From: Guyanagaster necrorhizus
Lineage: Eukaryota; Basidiomycota; Agaricomycetes; Agaricales; Physalacriaceae
Length of the DNA: 64,000 nt
Direction of reading: 5' to 3'
Assembly: GCF_019112545.1 (NCBI RefSeq)
Contig: NW_025064902.1
Location: 294,623-358,622, forward strand
Positions 1 through 13,170 of the stretch are shown here, piece by piece. A program made the translations under genes and the position numbers. The notes below the pieces were generated by a model that had not been told where the DNA came from, searched no databases, and saw only the letters and a program-made list of their open reading frames with translations. Numbering within the stretch: position 1 is the stretch's first letter; each line of letters opens with the position of its first letter.

Positions 1-759
1 ACTGTGCAGCTAGCGATGATACTAGCAGAACAGAGGGCATACGAACAGTTTCAACAGAAACACAACCAACCTCAGCCTCTCCTTTAGTCCTCTCCAGAGA
101 GAACCAAATTTGACATGCCCAAAACCTTCCCAAGTACAGGCAGAAGCAGGCACACATTGACAACAAAATCACAAGAGAGAATGTCCTCTTCAGGCAGTAC
201 CTCCAGGCATGAGCAGCAGAGGAGTGTTGAAGGAATGAGAGAGATAGTCAGACTACCACAGCTATTGGAACAACCACCCCTGACTCTCCATTCTGAGAAC
301 CAGCCACTCCCACCACTGAGTCCAACCCCTGGGCAGACCCCATCAGGAATGAGGCCCCAAGTCACCTCAGCAACAGCTGCCCACTATTGTATGGGACTGA
401 TATCATCACAGACACAGATGACATCCCCATATGAGAAAATGAGATACCAGAGGAGAGAGAGACCATTGGAGGGGACAATAAGAGTATTGACCCTACTGGT
501 GATCTCAAGAAGTTCCTTGACAGGAACTTTGCAGCCCTATTCCTCAACCCAAAGTTTTACAGAAACTTCTGCTGGTATTGCAGAGCAATGGCACTGACAA
601 CAATAAGCATCGAGGAGCTGCCAGAGCAGCCTGAGCAGCCTGCTCCTCAACTCAGACTCAATAACACTGATCCCAGCATGCAACCTCAGCCCAGCCACCC
701 TGAAGGTCTTCAACCCACACAACAGTTCCCTCCTAGAGAAAGAGGAGGTGACCAACATG

Positions 760-1080
760 GACAACAAGGATGAGGAGGAGGACTCTGATCAGGAAGTTGA
801 AGATCCTCTCTCTGAGTGGAAGGTGGGATTTAAGCCCCTAACAAGGGAAGAGTTGCAACAGAAAGAACATGAGGTGTGAGAAGAGGACTTCATTCAGTTG
901 TATCAGGAGCAGGTAGCTGAGTTATGGAGGGATGACTGCTGGCTGAAGTCATCCATAGGATGAAGGTATGCCTCTGCTGATTTTATTGAACAGGAGGAGA
1001 TTTTACAATATGCAGCCACTGAGCAGGCTATTTTTAATTTTAATCAAAGATATTTACATTATCAGATGGGACCATTACTG
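760..1080 (+). pseudogene. Pre-Gag conserved module of element A (unknown protein)
   Basis: This stretch encodes an acidic run followed by a Trp- and Tyr-containing segment in one frame, broken by TGA at about 877 and 960. It aligns by eye with element C near 12540-12860: both have a REE-rich start, a Y-x-Q-x-V-x2-LW core, WL-x-S-x2-G, then EIL-x3-AT and a terminal RY. Conservation between two diverged copies implies it was once translated under selection. It lies about 540 bases before Gag. I do not recognise the domain. Confidence 0.6.
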
Positions 1081-1619
1081 CCATACAAGCTGAAGTATGG
1101 CAGAAGAGAGGCACCCAAGCCTTGGATGCTGAGTGTAATACCACCCAGATCAGCATACACTGCACCATCAATCTGATCAGCAACATCACAATATTTGTTC
1201 ACTATGTTGGCCATTTGCAGTTCAGCATCTGAGCTGTCCCAATATCGACCCAAGCCAAATAGCCACTTCCCAAACCCATGGAGGTTCTCAGTTCAGTGAT
1301 TATTTGCTGGACAACCACTGCCTGATGAAGCCAAAGGCAGTGGAGCAGCCCCCACAGCTTTGGAAGGAGATGGCTCTGATGCCATGGCCCAAAGATGGAC
1401 CATCCAGAATAGGCAGATCATGTGAAAGAAGCCTCCCCCACTGGAAAGTCCCATTGCCAATGATGGATCTCTCCATTTGTTCTCTGGTCTGTCAGAAGGA
1501 TAGGTGGGCCCACCTGGAGGTGCACCCCTAAACCTGATGTCTCCTATCGCCGCAGGGGTGCAGATTTTAAAGGTCATGCCAACCTTGGTATAGGATCTGC
1601 TCCCCTTCAAAGAGGCTTC

Positions 1620-2391
1620 AGATGACATCGATCAATTTCTTATGGACTGCAATCAATATTTCTAAGTATTCACCTCGTACTTCCTACTTGACATGTACAA
1701 GGTGACATACACTTTGACTTATCTGGAAGATAAGGCAAAGGTGTGGTGGGTGCTTCTTGCCCCTGCCTTCTGGTCAACCATGTGACAACATCACCACTAC
1801 TCCTCATGGCCAGTATTCAAACAAATGATCTGAGACAAATTCACAGATCCAGCCATCCAAAAAGTCCACAAACAGAAGATGAAGGACTACAAGATGGGTG
1901 ACAAAGTGGCCACCAACTACTTTGATGAGTTAGAACGACTCAGAAAACTTGCCAGAGTATGAGAAGACATAGCTGACATCAGGCAGATGGTCGAATATAT
2001 AAAGCAAGGACTACCATCCTCATACCTCAAGACTATTTCTGACCTCAGCTATAGTATCCCAGTCAGCTATGAGGAGTGGAAAGCCAGAATTATCATCATG
2101 TGGTGAGAATGACAATGCCAGAAGGTGGAATCGTCCATCTTATCGTGGGATGGACATCGAACTCAGGGACAGGGCTGGAAGCTCTCTAACTCCTAGGCAA
2201 CCATGTCATCTAGGCCTAGTGGCTCAGCCTCAACTTCTCAATATGCTGAGAAGCAAACTGGTACAGGCATGACATATACTGAAACAGGTAAGCCAATGGA
2301 TGTAGATCACCTCAAGAAGAGAGAGAAGTGTTTCAATTATGGTCAGAAGGGCCATATAGCACGAAACTGTCCCCAGAAGAAGAACAAGTGA
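1620..2391 (+). pseudogene. Gag of element A, broken
   Basis: Capsid-like Gag (retrotransposon_gag family) followed by a single CCHC zinc knuckle near 2328-2372, whose core reads CFNYGQKGHIARNC. The knuckle is C-x2-C-x4-H-x4-C with the second Cys replaced by Tyr, so zinc binding would be impaired. Stops occur at about 1664, 1783, 1831 and 1961. Gag packages the element RNA. The equivalent ORF in element C (13171-14136) is intact and served as the guide. Confidence 0.85.
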
Positions 2392-2439
2392 CCCAAGAGG
2401 ATATTTGGGTGCAGATTGCTGAGTTGATGAAGGAGGAAC

Positions 2440-5400
2440 AAGACCAAGGAGGTAAAAGGCAAGGCTGAGCAGTGAGCAATTACACTGACTTGGCCAAAGA
2501 AACAAATAACAGATCACAAACTGCTGGACAGACTGATATTTTACCCTCTGTAGTACCATCCTCTATGTCTAAATTATGCATGCATCTGACTATACCTGAC
2601 CCCATTATTCACAATCATAAATCGCCTAAGGAACTGACTCCAACAACTCAAGCGCTGACAAAGGGCTGAAGAGAGGCAGAGAGCCCCAAAGGTACATCAT
2701 CATCAAAAGTTCATCAAGCTAAAAATATGAAACAGACTCAATCATCTTCAGGCCAAATAGGGGTAGAGAATCCCACTGATTTGCTGAAGCCATTTAACAC
2801 CAAATAGACTTGGTGGGCCATCAAAGATGCAAAAGACAAAGTGGCAGCAAAGACAGTACTCAGGAACTGAGTATACAAGATCTGAGCCAAAGAAGTGATC
2901 AATGAAATGATCACTGGAATGCAGGCCATGGAATGGTGTTGAGCCCTAGAATAGCTCAATGAATTATATAGGCCACAAAAATTCATTCGACGTTCCAAGT
3001 CCCTAGGACAAGACCTATTGGCTAAAGCCCAGATCGAGACATTAATATCTCAATCTACCCATGCAGTCACTGCCCTGATCAACAGTGGCTGCATGGGAAG
3101 TTCCATCAATCAGGCTTTTGTCAACAAGCACTAATTGTCCATCTGGGCAACAGCAGCACCTATCCCAGTCTATAATGCAGATAGGACAAAGAATCAGGCC
3201 AGATCAATCACTGAATATGTGGAGCTTAGACTCACTATTGGTGATCATTTAGAATGAATTGACCTGACAGTAACTGATCTAGGAACCAAGGAAGTATTCC
3301 TTGGCCATGATTGGCTAATCAGACACAATCCACTAATCAATTGGAAGACCAGACACATCATTTTTGCTCAATGTCATTGCTGGAAGATTCCATTTGAACT
3401 ACCAGATAAAGATTCCAAGGACCGATGAGATGAAGAGATAGAAGATAGTGAAACAATCCTCACCATTAACTTACAAAGGGCCATCAGCATTTGAGCAATA
3501 CACCATGCTAATGACCTAGTGGCAAAAGCCAATGCCAGAAAGGAGGAAAGGACATTCAAGGAAATAGTACCTGAATGAGCACATGACTATCAGGATTTAT
3601 TTGAAAAAGAAAGTTTCAATGAACTACCTGATGCAAAGCCCTGGGACCATGCCATCGAATTAATTCCCAATGCAAATGCCAACCTAGATTGCAAGTGTTA
3701 CCCACTGGGCAATAACGAACAATAGAAATTAGACAAATTCCTTAAGGAGAACTTATCTAGTGGAAGGATCTGGCCATCAAAGTCACCAATGGCATCACCC
3801 TTCTTTTTCATCAAAAAGAAGGACAGGAAACTTCAACCAGTACAAGATTATCAGAAGCTTAATGAGATGATGATCAAGAATTGTTATCCACTTCCCTTAA
3901 TTGCAGAGTTAATGGACAAACTCTGAGATGCCAAGTACTACACCAAACTGGACATTCAGTGGGGGTACAACAACATGTGCATCAAAGAAGGTGATGAGTG
4001 GAAGGCCGCTTTTTGAACCAACCACAGTTTGTTCAAGCCAATGGTTATGTTCTTTGGACTCACCAACTCACTGGCTACATTCCAGTGGATGATGAATGAT
4101 ATCTTCAAAGACCTCATTGCCATGGGGAAGGTAACAATCTACTTGGACAACATACTCATTATGTCCAAAACCAAGGAGAAACACTGAAGGATAGTATGAC
4201 AGGTACTGTCCTTAATGAGGAAGCATCAACTTTTCCTCAAGGCTGAAAAGTGTGAATTCGAGGTATTAAAAACCAAATACCTTAGAGTCATAATCAGTGA
4301 AGGAAGCATCAGAATGGACCCTGTCAAAGTGGCAGAAGTGACTGAATGGCCAGAACTGATGAAGAAGAAGAAACTGCAATCTTTTTTTGGATTCACCAAC
4401 TTCTACTGATGATTTATCCAGGATTACAGCAAAATAGTCCACCCTATGATGCAATTAACCAGGAATTTTCCATGGACTTGGAGAATTTCCCAATGGGCAG
4501 CATTTAATGACCTTAAATGCTGACTAGCTGAAGACATCATCCTGGTCATACCAAGCCAGAATGGAAGGTTCAGAGTGGAGGCCAACTCTAGTGAAGGTGC
4601 TATTGGAGCTGTACTCTCATAGGAACAAGATGGCAAATGGTGACCAGTCACTTTTATGTCAAAGGTGCTCACTGTAATAGAGCACAATTATGAAATCTAT
4701 GACAAAGAACTCCTTGCCATAATGCTCACCCTTGCTGAATGGTGACATTATCTCATTGGAGTCAATCAAACCTTCAAGATCTGGACTGATCACCAGAATC
4801 TATGATACTTCTGACAACCCCAAAAGCTTAATCAAAGACAAGCCAGATGGGTCATGGAACTATCCAAATATGAATACACACTGCACCATAAGGCTGGAGC
4901 AGCAAACAAGAAGGCTGATTTCCTCAGCCAAAGAGCAGATCACAACCAAGAAGGAGATGACAACAAGGAGGTCATATTACTATGGCCGGAACACTTTCAG
5001 GCAATGATCATGCTAATGGAAGAGGAGATGCATGAATGCATCAAGAGTGCCACATGGAATCCCCATAAGTGGGATTAAAGAATTGCCTCATCACTCAACC
5101 ACAAGCAGGGACTGAAGAAAGAAGGAGGAATGATCCACTACAACAGACAGATCTATATCCCAAGAGATCAGGGACTTCAAGATGACATCATCACCACCTG
5201 TCATGATCACATGACTGCCAAACACCCAGGAATCGCTAAAACAAAGGAATTAGTCTTGAGGAAATATCAGTGGCCAAAAATAGACTATGATATCACCTGA
5301 TATGTCAAGGCTTGTGAGGTTTGCCAATGAGGTAAGACTTCAACACAATCTAGAGCAGCTCCACTCCACCCAAATGAGGTCTCTTCATCACCATGGACCC

Positions 5401-6716
5401 ACATCTTGGTGGATATGATAACTGGACTTTCTGAAAGTAACAGCTATGACACAATCATCATCATAGTTGATCACTTCTCGAAGGTGATCATTCTGATCAC
5501 CTGCTCAACAGAACTGACATCTGAGGAATGGACAAAAATACTACACAATGAGATATATGCAAAATATGGCATGCCTCAAGTAGTAATTTCAGACAGAGGA
5601 CCACAATTCATGTCTAAATTCTTAGACAACTTATACCGACTCCTCAACATCAAACAGAATGCTTCAACAGCATATCATCCACAGACAGATGGCCAAACAG
5701 AATGGGCCAACTAAGAAATTGAAAAGTATCTCAGACTTTTCATCAGCTATCGACAGGATGACTTGATGGAATGGCTAGCACTCACCACATTCCAACACAA
5801 TAACAGAATTTACTCAGCAATGGGTAAAACACCGTTCTTTGTGAACTATGGATGGAACCCATCAGTTGCGCAAATGAGGCAGATTCAAACAAAAACACTG
5901 GCATCAATGGACTTTGCAACAATGATATCAAAGATCTATGAGGAAACCAAGACAGCTCTCGAAAAGGCTGCCACAACCATGAAAAAGCAGTATGACAAAC
6001 GCCAATGTCCAGCACACTAATATTCAACCAATGACAAAGTTTGGTTGGATACAACAAATCTCCACCTACTGAGACCAAAGCAGAAGCTCTCAGACAAACA
6101 GACAGGACCATTCAAAGTCATTGCCAAGATTGATAATTCTGCATACAAATTGCAACTCTCAGCAACTTGGAAAATTCATAATGTTTTTAATGAAATATTA
6201 TTGACACCATATGTGGCTCCAGCCTTTCCAAATTAAGAATGACCACCTCCACCTCCAGCAGAACTCATTGACGATGAAGAACATTATGAAATTGATGAAG
6301 TGCTAAACCACAAAACCCAAAAGGTTAAAGCATGAGGCAGAGGTGTGAAAACAACTGTTGACTATCTAGTCAGCTGGAAAGGATATGGATCAGAGTCAAA
6401 CCAATGGGTCAACAAAAAGTATATAAATGCAAAAGAGGCAATTCGAGACTATGAGCACAGGATCAACAAAATGGATATAAAGGAGGTCATGTTCAACATT
6501 ATCCCTGAGCAAATACATCGACCTGCAGTCAAAGTCTTTATGGATCTGCAAACACATGCTATGACAGGTCCAGCAGATTGGCCATCTCTGATCAGCAAAG
6601 GACATGTTAGAGAGGATAGAGAGGCTGATGCTGTGACAGACGAGCCAGAAATGGTGCAACATACAGAACCAAGGTATCCACCATCTGCAGAAGTGATACC
6701 AGGGGACATACAATGA
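2440..6716 (+). pseudogene. Pol of element A: protease, RT, RNase H, integrase, chromodomain, broken
   Basis: Protease core near 3080 reads NSGC where the active site should be DSG. Reverse transcriptase spans about 3600-4450 and its catalytic YLDD box is mutated to YLDN near 4140. RNase H spans about 4560-4990. Integrase (about 5090-6020) keeps the HHCC-type zinc region and the DHF, SDRGPQF and YHPQTDGQTEW blocks with stops between them. A chromodomain (YLVSWKGYGSESNQWV) lies at about 6355-6470. Chromodomains steer integration toward particular chromatin in this clade (established knowledge). The many stops and the altered catalytic residues mean this copy is dead. Confidence 0.88.
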
Positions 6717-6816
6717 AGAGCAATCTCCAAGGAGGATGGAGGTGCTAACACTGTGTCTGGCCAGGATGACTTATCCTAACTTAACCATCAGAATGATAGT
6801 TTTAAGGAGAGGATAA

Positions 6817-7336
6817 TGTTACAATTTTTCCTATCTTTTCTTTTTCCCTTCAGAAATGACCCCTATTTTTGCTTAGTCAGGGTGCTTAGGCCAGTGCTTA
6901 GGACCATGGGAATGCTTAGCTCAGCAATCCAGTCAGTCATCATCTTATTGCATTGCTGTGTGCTGTGAAGGGAGAGACAATGCTCCTTTTGTTTCCAAAT
7001 GATGGTGCAGCAGTAACAGCACAACAGCAGGACAACAGCTTTTGTGGAGAGCCTGGCAACAGCAGGGGTAACAGCTCTATGACAGACAATATCTTTTGTG
7101 AACTTCTATTAATAGTTAGATAACAGAACAGTATTTAAGTAGCACTGTTTTTGCTGTAGTAGCTCCAGCATTAAGCTAAAGTTTATTCTTCACCATCTAC
7201 TCTTGAGCTCAGGCTTCTTGCCACACCTTGAACCACTACCGCTATTGACTTTGTGAACTCAGTCAGTCTAACCTGAAGTGCAAGGTTCTGAACTGTTTAT
7301 CACATGTTGATAGTCATGTGGAATTTGGGCTTAACA
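6817..7336 (+). repeat. LTR between elements A and B (520 bp)
   Basis: Starts TGTTAC and ends TTAACA, the inverted TG...CA ends of an LTR, and is preceded by a purine-rich tract (AAGGAGAGGATAA). It shares sub-blocks with the 434-bp LTR of element C (the CCCCTATTT-TGCTTAGTCAG block, a GAGCTAAAGTTTAT-like block, CCTGTTTATCACATG-like block). Coding sequence of element A ends 100 bp before it and Gag-type coding of element B begins about 310 bp after it, so it looks like the 3' LTR of A and the 5' LTR of B at the same time. Confidence 0.8.
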
Positions 7337-10300
7337 CTCACCTCAGCCTGATATGCCAAATCTCTGGGCATACAGTCTCTATCTCAAAGCCAGCCAGAGT
7401 AGTGACTCTGCTACATCAGCAGGCTCTTTCAGAAAGAGCAAAGAATCAGAATGACTAAGTGGGCCACCTTTACCACCTCTGCCATTCTCCTCTACACCAA
7501 TACCATTGAGTCCAGCAAGCTCAGCACAAACTCCAGCCAATAACTCAAGCTTGTGGTCACTCTCATAATCTTCTCTGAAGTTCCAGCCACTGAACCCTCT
7601 TCTACAGCCTACAGACACTATGAGCCTCTTAGCCCACCTGTAAATCTACTCTGGTCCAAAAACCAGATATGTTTGCAGATGCCTATAAAGACCTTGACTG
7701 GTTTATTGCAGGCTGCAAACTATACTTTGAGATACATAGTGTGTACTTTGGCTTAGACTCTCACCATATTATATTTGCAATCTTGCACTTTGAAGAAAAA
7801 GCCCAAGACTGGTGAGTACTTCAACAGACAGAATATTTTAGCAATAGCCATAGATACCACTGCTTTTCCTCTTAGAAGCAGTTTCAGGAAGACCTTGTCA
7901 TGAAATTCTCAGACTCTGCTGTTGCTGATGTACACTAAAAAAAGATGTATGAACTTTGACAAGGATCAAAAACAGTGACTGAGTATTTCCAAGACCTCAA
8001 ATGAGAAGCTAAACTGGCTGGCCTGTCTGATGACAAGGCTGATAGAGAGCACCTGGTGACTGCCCTCAAGCAAAGTGCCCACTAGAGCCACATCAAGATG
8101 ATCAGTGCTATTGGAATCAACATGCTGAAGGGGTATGATTAGTAGAAGGAATGAGTTAAAATTATGGACTGAGAACAACAGCACAAACAGATGCAGAATG
8201 CTAGAATCTACACTAGGAACATATATCAAACCACAGAGAAAAAGGAGTTCTCCTTGACTAGAAGAAAGACAGTCACTCACTATTTCTCAGATGACAAAAT
8301 AACATCAACTGGCACCATCTTTGGAGAGCAAGAAAAGCTCATGAACATTGACAGAATGAAGGAGAGCAAATGTTTCAATTGCAGTGAAAAGAGACACTTA
8401 GCAAAGAATTGCTCAAAGAAGAAGAGGATACATAAATAAATACATGCCCAGATCACACAGTTGCAGAAGAAGGCAGACACCATAGAAGAACCAAACAGCA
8501 AGAAAACAAAGATTGAAGAGATAAAAGATGAGGCCAGCAAGTGAGTGATTCCACTTATCTGGCCCAAGGACTTAACAGTGCACCCTCAAAAGCTGCTGAT
8601 CAGACTTATAATATGTCTATAGGTACCTGTAATTTAAATACACATTTGAATATATCTGACTTGACCTCAGCACTGAAGCCACCTAAGAAATCACAAACAC
8701 TAACCAGAACTCAAATGCCCATAGGCTAAACAAAGAGAGAGACCTCCAACAACTCTGTATTTAGATGGCTCAAACCATTTGAAACAGAATGGATTTGGCA
8801 TGCCATCAAAAATACCAAAACAGAAGAAAAAGCAAAGATCATACTCAAGAACTGGGTATATAAACAGGGCTGAAAAGGTGATTGATAAGATGATAGAAGG
8901 AATGTGAAGAGCAGAATGAGCCTGGACACTGGAATGGCTGAACAAACTTTGAAAACCTCAATAATATGTTTGATAGCAGAAGACTCAGGAAAGAGACCTA
9001 CAAGTCAAGGTCCAGATTGAAACCCTCAAAATCTGGACCATCCATGCAGCCATCACTCTGATCAACAGTGGCTGTATCCAAAGCTCAATCATGACTTCAT
9101 TATTCAAAATCATCTCTCCACTAAAGTGACTGTGGCTTCCATCCTAGTTTACAACATGGACAGTACCAGAAATCAAGCTGGATCAATCATAAAATTCATT
9201 GAACTCTGTCTAGTCATTAGTGACCATGCTGAACAGATCAACCTAGCTATCATCAATCTAAGATCCAAGGAGATTTTTCTTGAATATGACTGGCTGATCT
9301 GATACAACTCTCTAATCAACTGAAAAACCAGCCAGATCACATTTGTGAGATGCCACTGTCACAAAACCCCCTTCATTCTATCAGATGCAGATCCAGAACA
9401 TTTATAGAATGAAAAGATGGAGGAGGAAGAAACAATACTTGCAGTAGATATAGAGGAGACAATCCATATACACACTATGCACTATGCCAATGACTTAGTG
9501 GCAAAGGCTAATGCCACTAAAGAGGTCAAAACATTTGAAGAAATAGTTTCTGAGTGAGCTAAGGATTTCTAAAACCTCTTCAATAAGGAAAATTTCAACA
9601 AACTCTCTAACCCAAAGCTCTGGGATCATGTTATCAAACTAATCCCCAATGAAAACACTAATCTGAACTGCAAGGTCTACTCTCTTAGTTATGCCAAACA
9701 GTAAGAGCTCAACAAGTTTCTGGACAAAAATCTGTCTAGTGAATGCATCTGACCATCAAAGTTGCCTATGGCTTCATCATTCTTCTTTATCAAAAAGAAG
9801 GACAGCAAGCTACAATCTGTCTAAGATTATTGCAAACTCAATGAAATAACAATCAAGAATAAATATCTGTTACCATTCATCTCAGAACTCATGGACAAGC
9901 TATGCAGTGCCAGATACTACTCCAAGCTTGATATATGCTGGAGGTATAACAATGTCCACAGTAATGTTCTTTAGGCTCATCAACTTACTCATGACATTCT
10001 AGTAGATGATGAATGACATATTCAAAGACCTCATTGCCACTGGAAAAGTCATCATCTATCTCGATAACATCCTCACAATATTCTGAGATAAAAAGAAGTA
10101 TCAACAATTTGTTCACCAGGTTCTGGCAATCATGAAAAAGCACAAACTATTCCTCAAAGTGGAGAAATGTGAGTTCAAAGTCCTCAAGACAGAGTACCTA
10201 GATGTTATTATTAGTGAAGAAAGGATCCAGATAGACTCAGTCAAAGTCAGAGAGGTGATGGAGTGGCTAAAACTGATAAAAAAGAAGAAACTACAGTCTT

Positions 10301-10651
10301 TTCTCAGCTTCATCAATTTCTATTGCTATTTCATCAAGGACTACAGCAAAACAGTGTGACCAATGACCCAACCCATAGGCAATATATCCTGGGCTTAAGA
10401 CATCATGCAGTCTGATGCTTTCACTCATCTAAAAAGACAACTGGCAGAGGATGTCATCCTGGCCATCACAATGAGCAATGGAAGGTTCTGCATAGAGGCA
10501 GACCCCAGCAAGAAGGCCATAGATGCTGTCTTATTATAGGAATAAGAAAGCAAGTGGCAACCAGTTGCCTTTCTGTTTAAAACTCTCACTATGACAGAAT
10601 AAAATTATAAGATCTATAATAAGGAGCTACTCACTATTATGCTTGCTTTAG
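7337..10651 (+). mobile_element. Retrotransposon B, left part, decayed
   Basis: A third related Ty3/gypsy copy. Gag capsid-like sequence begins near 7670; a CCHC knuckle (CFNCSEKRHLAKNC) sits at about 8370-8412; protease (INSGC) near 9060; reverse transcriptase about 9560-10400 with the active box changed to YLDN-like; RNase H begins near 10460. It lacks the ~1 kb or longer pre-Gag region seen in A and C. Coding sequence stops abruptly at 10651 inside RNase H, where the LTR of element C begins, and continues at 18596. Stops and indels occur throughout. Confidence 0.85.
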
Positions 10652-11085
10652 TGTTACGATTTTTCCCTTTTTATTTTCTTTTACCCCTATTTATGCTTAG
10701 TCAGAGGGCACCGGACCACAGGAGAGCTTAGTCAGCACAACTAACTCACCCATCAAAGTCATTTCAACAATTAAGCCTAATGACATACAAGCACTCTTTT
10801 ATGTATGGTAACAATGCTCAAGGACAATGGACACCATGGGCATGGATACACACAATAGGTAGCGATATTATTAGGAACGTTTGTTTAGTATTTAAGGACT
10901 AACACTCTTGCTGGTATACTCCAGCTTCGAGCTAAAGTTTATACACACCATTCTACTTCGAGTCAACATCTGATCTTATATCACAATAAATGGATATACA
11001 CAAAGTGAACTCAGCTGATCCCTTGAAGTGTGAAGGGACACCTGTTTATCACATGTATTTGCTCACATGATGCTTGGGCCTAACA
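10652..11085 (+). repeat. 5' LTR of element C (434 bp)
   Basis: Begins TGTTACG and ends CCTAACA. Matches the 3' LTR at 18162-18595 over its full length with the same size. By hand count the two differ at roughly 27 of 434 positions, all but one being transitions. A TATTTAAGG block near 10899 could serve as the promoter TATA element (inference). Confidence 0.92.
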
Positions 11086-13041
11086 ATTAGCTCGAAGCTT
11101 CTAGCTTTCCTTTCTCAAGCCCAATTGTGCTGAGAAACCAAATGCCCCCCACCACTTCTACTGACCTGAATTTTGACCATGAGTTCTTTGAACTCCTTTC
11201 CTCCATCATTGAAACATTGATAGGACTTTTGGTGATCATCCAGCTGTGCTGGTGATGCCATTCTATTACCGTGTGGGCTCTCAGGCATTACAACAAGTTT
11301 CTATGTATCCATGAAATTCTACGAAACATAACCCTGGATCTCCCCCTACATGACATCCCAGAATCCCGATGAATGACCTACCAGCCCCCAGAAGCCAGGC
11401 CTAGCAGCATGCATCAGAGGGATGGTGAAGAAGAAATGGGAGGACAACGCTCCCCCCGACTCAAAGACACAGACGATAGTGTCTCAAGAAGGCACAGTAT
11501 ATTCATACCAGGACTGCCCCCCAACCACGAAGATGAGGACCTCCCAGAAGATTTCTTCCACCAGTCTCCCTCCCCTGATTCTGCCCTCTGAGCCCCTGGA
11601 ATTGCTGACCATGCCAGGGACTCTCTCGATGCCCCTCGGATGGCTCGCTGATCCAGCCCCCAAACTCCTAGCAGCCAGCCTCACAGCCCCTGTCCTTCCA
11701 CCCAAAACAGCTCGCAGGTGGGCGGACCCTCTCCAAATGATGAAGAACAATGACGACAAGTATAGGAAGAAACCATACACTGGTACTTCCTGACCTGGGA
11801 CTTCACTGTCCCTTTTGACTATGACGATGCTGTTCGACAAGAGGAGCGAAGGCAGTGGGATGAGCCACAGCCAATACGTAGTGAGTCAGAGGAGCAGCAG
11901 GAAAGAGAGGCAGCAGAGTATGATGAGCTACATAGAAACGAGCAGTGGGAGATTGAAAGAAACTGATTTGCCGCAATCAACAAAGGCAACTGATATGGAC
12001 TATGCCCCAAGATCGCCAGTGTTCTCGCACCCATACAAAGTAACCCAGCCCTGGTTCCCCCTTTCAGAGAACCCAGCACCCTGAGCAGTGGATTCCCAGA
12101 GCACTGGGCAGATGGCACCCAAACCAGACAATACCTGAGGCCCCCCACTCCTGAGTATCCCCCCTCTTCCTGCACCCCCAGTGCCAATTCCACCTTCAGA
12201 AGTGATGAGTCCATTCTCAGACACTATGGGTTATGAGTCCCTGGGAATGCTCACATCCCCACCCGAGCTCTCAGGGGATTCCTCGGAAGTCGAGTTGTCA
12301 GGCAGCTTATTCACGATGACTACCGAAACAACATCCGCCTCTATCACGAGCAAGTGGAGGTGGCACAAGCAACAGGAGGAAACAGGTACCAGCCAGACAT
12401 CGGGGCCTGATCAGCCTCAGTTTATCAAGGGCCCCTAGTTGCTGGACTGAGCACCCAGCCAGGAGAGCAAAGTGACAATACTCCAAGAGGCTGCGGAGAG
12501 TTTCTACACCCAGCCTGTCAGTTCCCTCCTCAAGGAGGGTGACAAGGATGAGGAGGAAGAAGAAACTGAGAGTAGTGGACCACCTCGAGGGCCCCCATAC
12601 GATTCTTCAGAGGAAATAGATGAAGAAGAAGTAATGAGGCTCGCAAGGGAAGAAAGGGAACAGGAATACCAGGGGTATTATCTGCAAGGGGTAAATTTTC
12701 TATGGCATAGCAGCACTTGGCTGGCATCACGCATGGGACAATTATATTTACGTTCAGAACCTAACCAGCGAGTAGAAATTCTGAGATGGGTGGCCACTGA
12801 TCATGTGACCCAACTGTACACCGAACGATACTCAGAGTATCCTATAAGCCAACCATCAGCGTACTCAACAAACCTCATCCGACCAATGCTGAGAACACCC
12901 CCCGTTAACCCATCCCAGGCCGAGTATCGGGCCTCCTCAGTCCAAAGCATGCCCACAATCTCTGATCAGTCCACAGCCACCATGGCAACTCGCCTAACCC
13001 GCTCCCATATACAACTGAGGGTGGAGTATCACAATTCTTAG
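11086..13041 (+). pseudogene. Pre-Gag leader and acidic/Trp-rich ORF of element C (unknown protein)
   Basis: About 2 kb between LTR and Gag is Pro/Ser/Gln-rich in several partly open frames and ends with a 189-residue open stretch (12472-13041). This last part has an acidic region (poly-Glu/Asp), then a REE-rich helix, an LWHSSTWLASRMG block and a VEILRWVAT block. The second half matches the degenerate region at 760-1080 of element A. It is separated from Gag by about 130 bases and a stop. I do not recognise it as any standard Ty3 protein. It could be an N-terminal extension of Gag or a separate accessory protein. Confidence 0.55.
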
Positions 13042-13170
13042 ACTGGCAAAGAAAGCCGACTATTAGGAGCCCAACCACCACTGGACCAAGCCAGTCCAAG
13101 CAAAAAAGGAAAGGAACCAGTATAAGATGACTCTGAGGCTGTCCATCTCGGATTCACCATCAGGGACAGG

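Larger units (their letters stand above)
1..7336 (+). mobile_element. Ty3/gypsy chromovirus retrotransposon A, decayed, 5' end outside window
   Basis: A degenerate LTR retrotransposon read left to right. The order seen is a pre-Gag module, Gag with a CCHC knuckle, aspartic protease, reverse transcriptase, RNase H, integrase, chromodomain, polypurine tract, 3' LTR. That order and the C-terminal chromodomain place it among Ty3/gypsy chromoviruses (family knowledge). No frame stays open: stops interrupt every domain, most of them TGA or TAG where element C or the family has CGA, CAG or TGG. The 5' LTR lies left of base 1. It is closely related to elements B and C here but older than C judging from its stop density and rarity of CpG. 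Confidence 0.93.
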
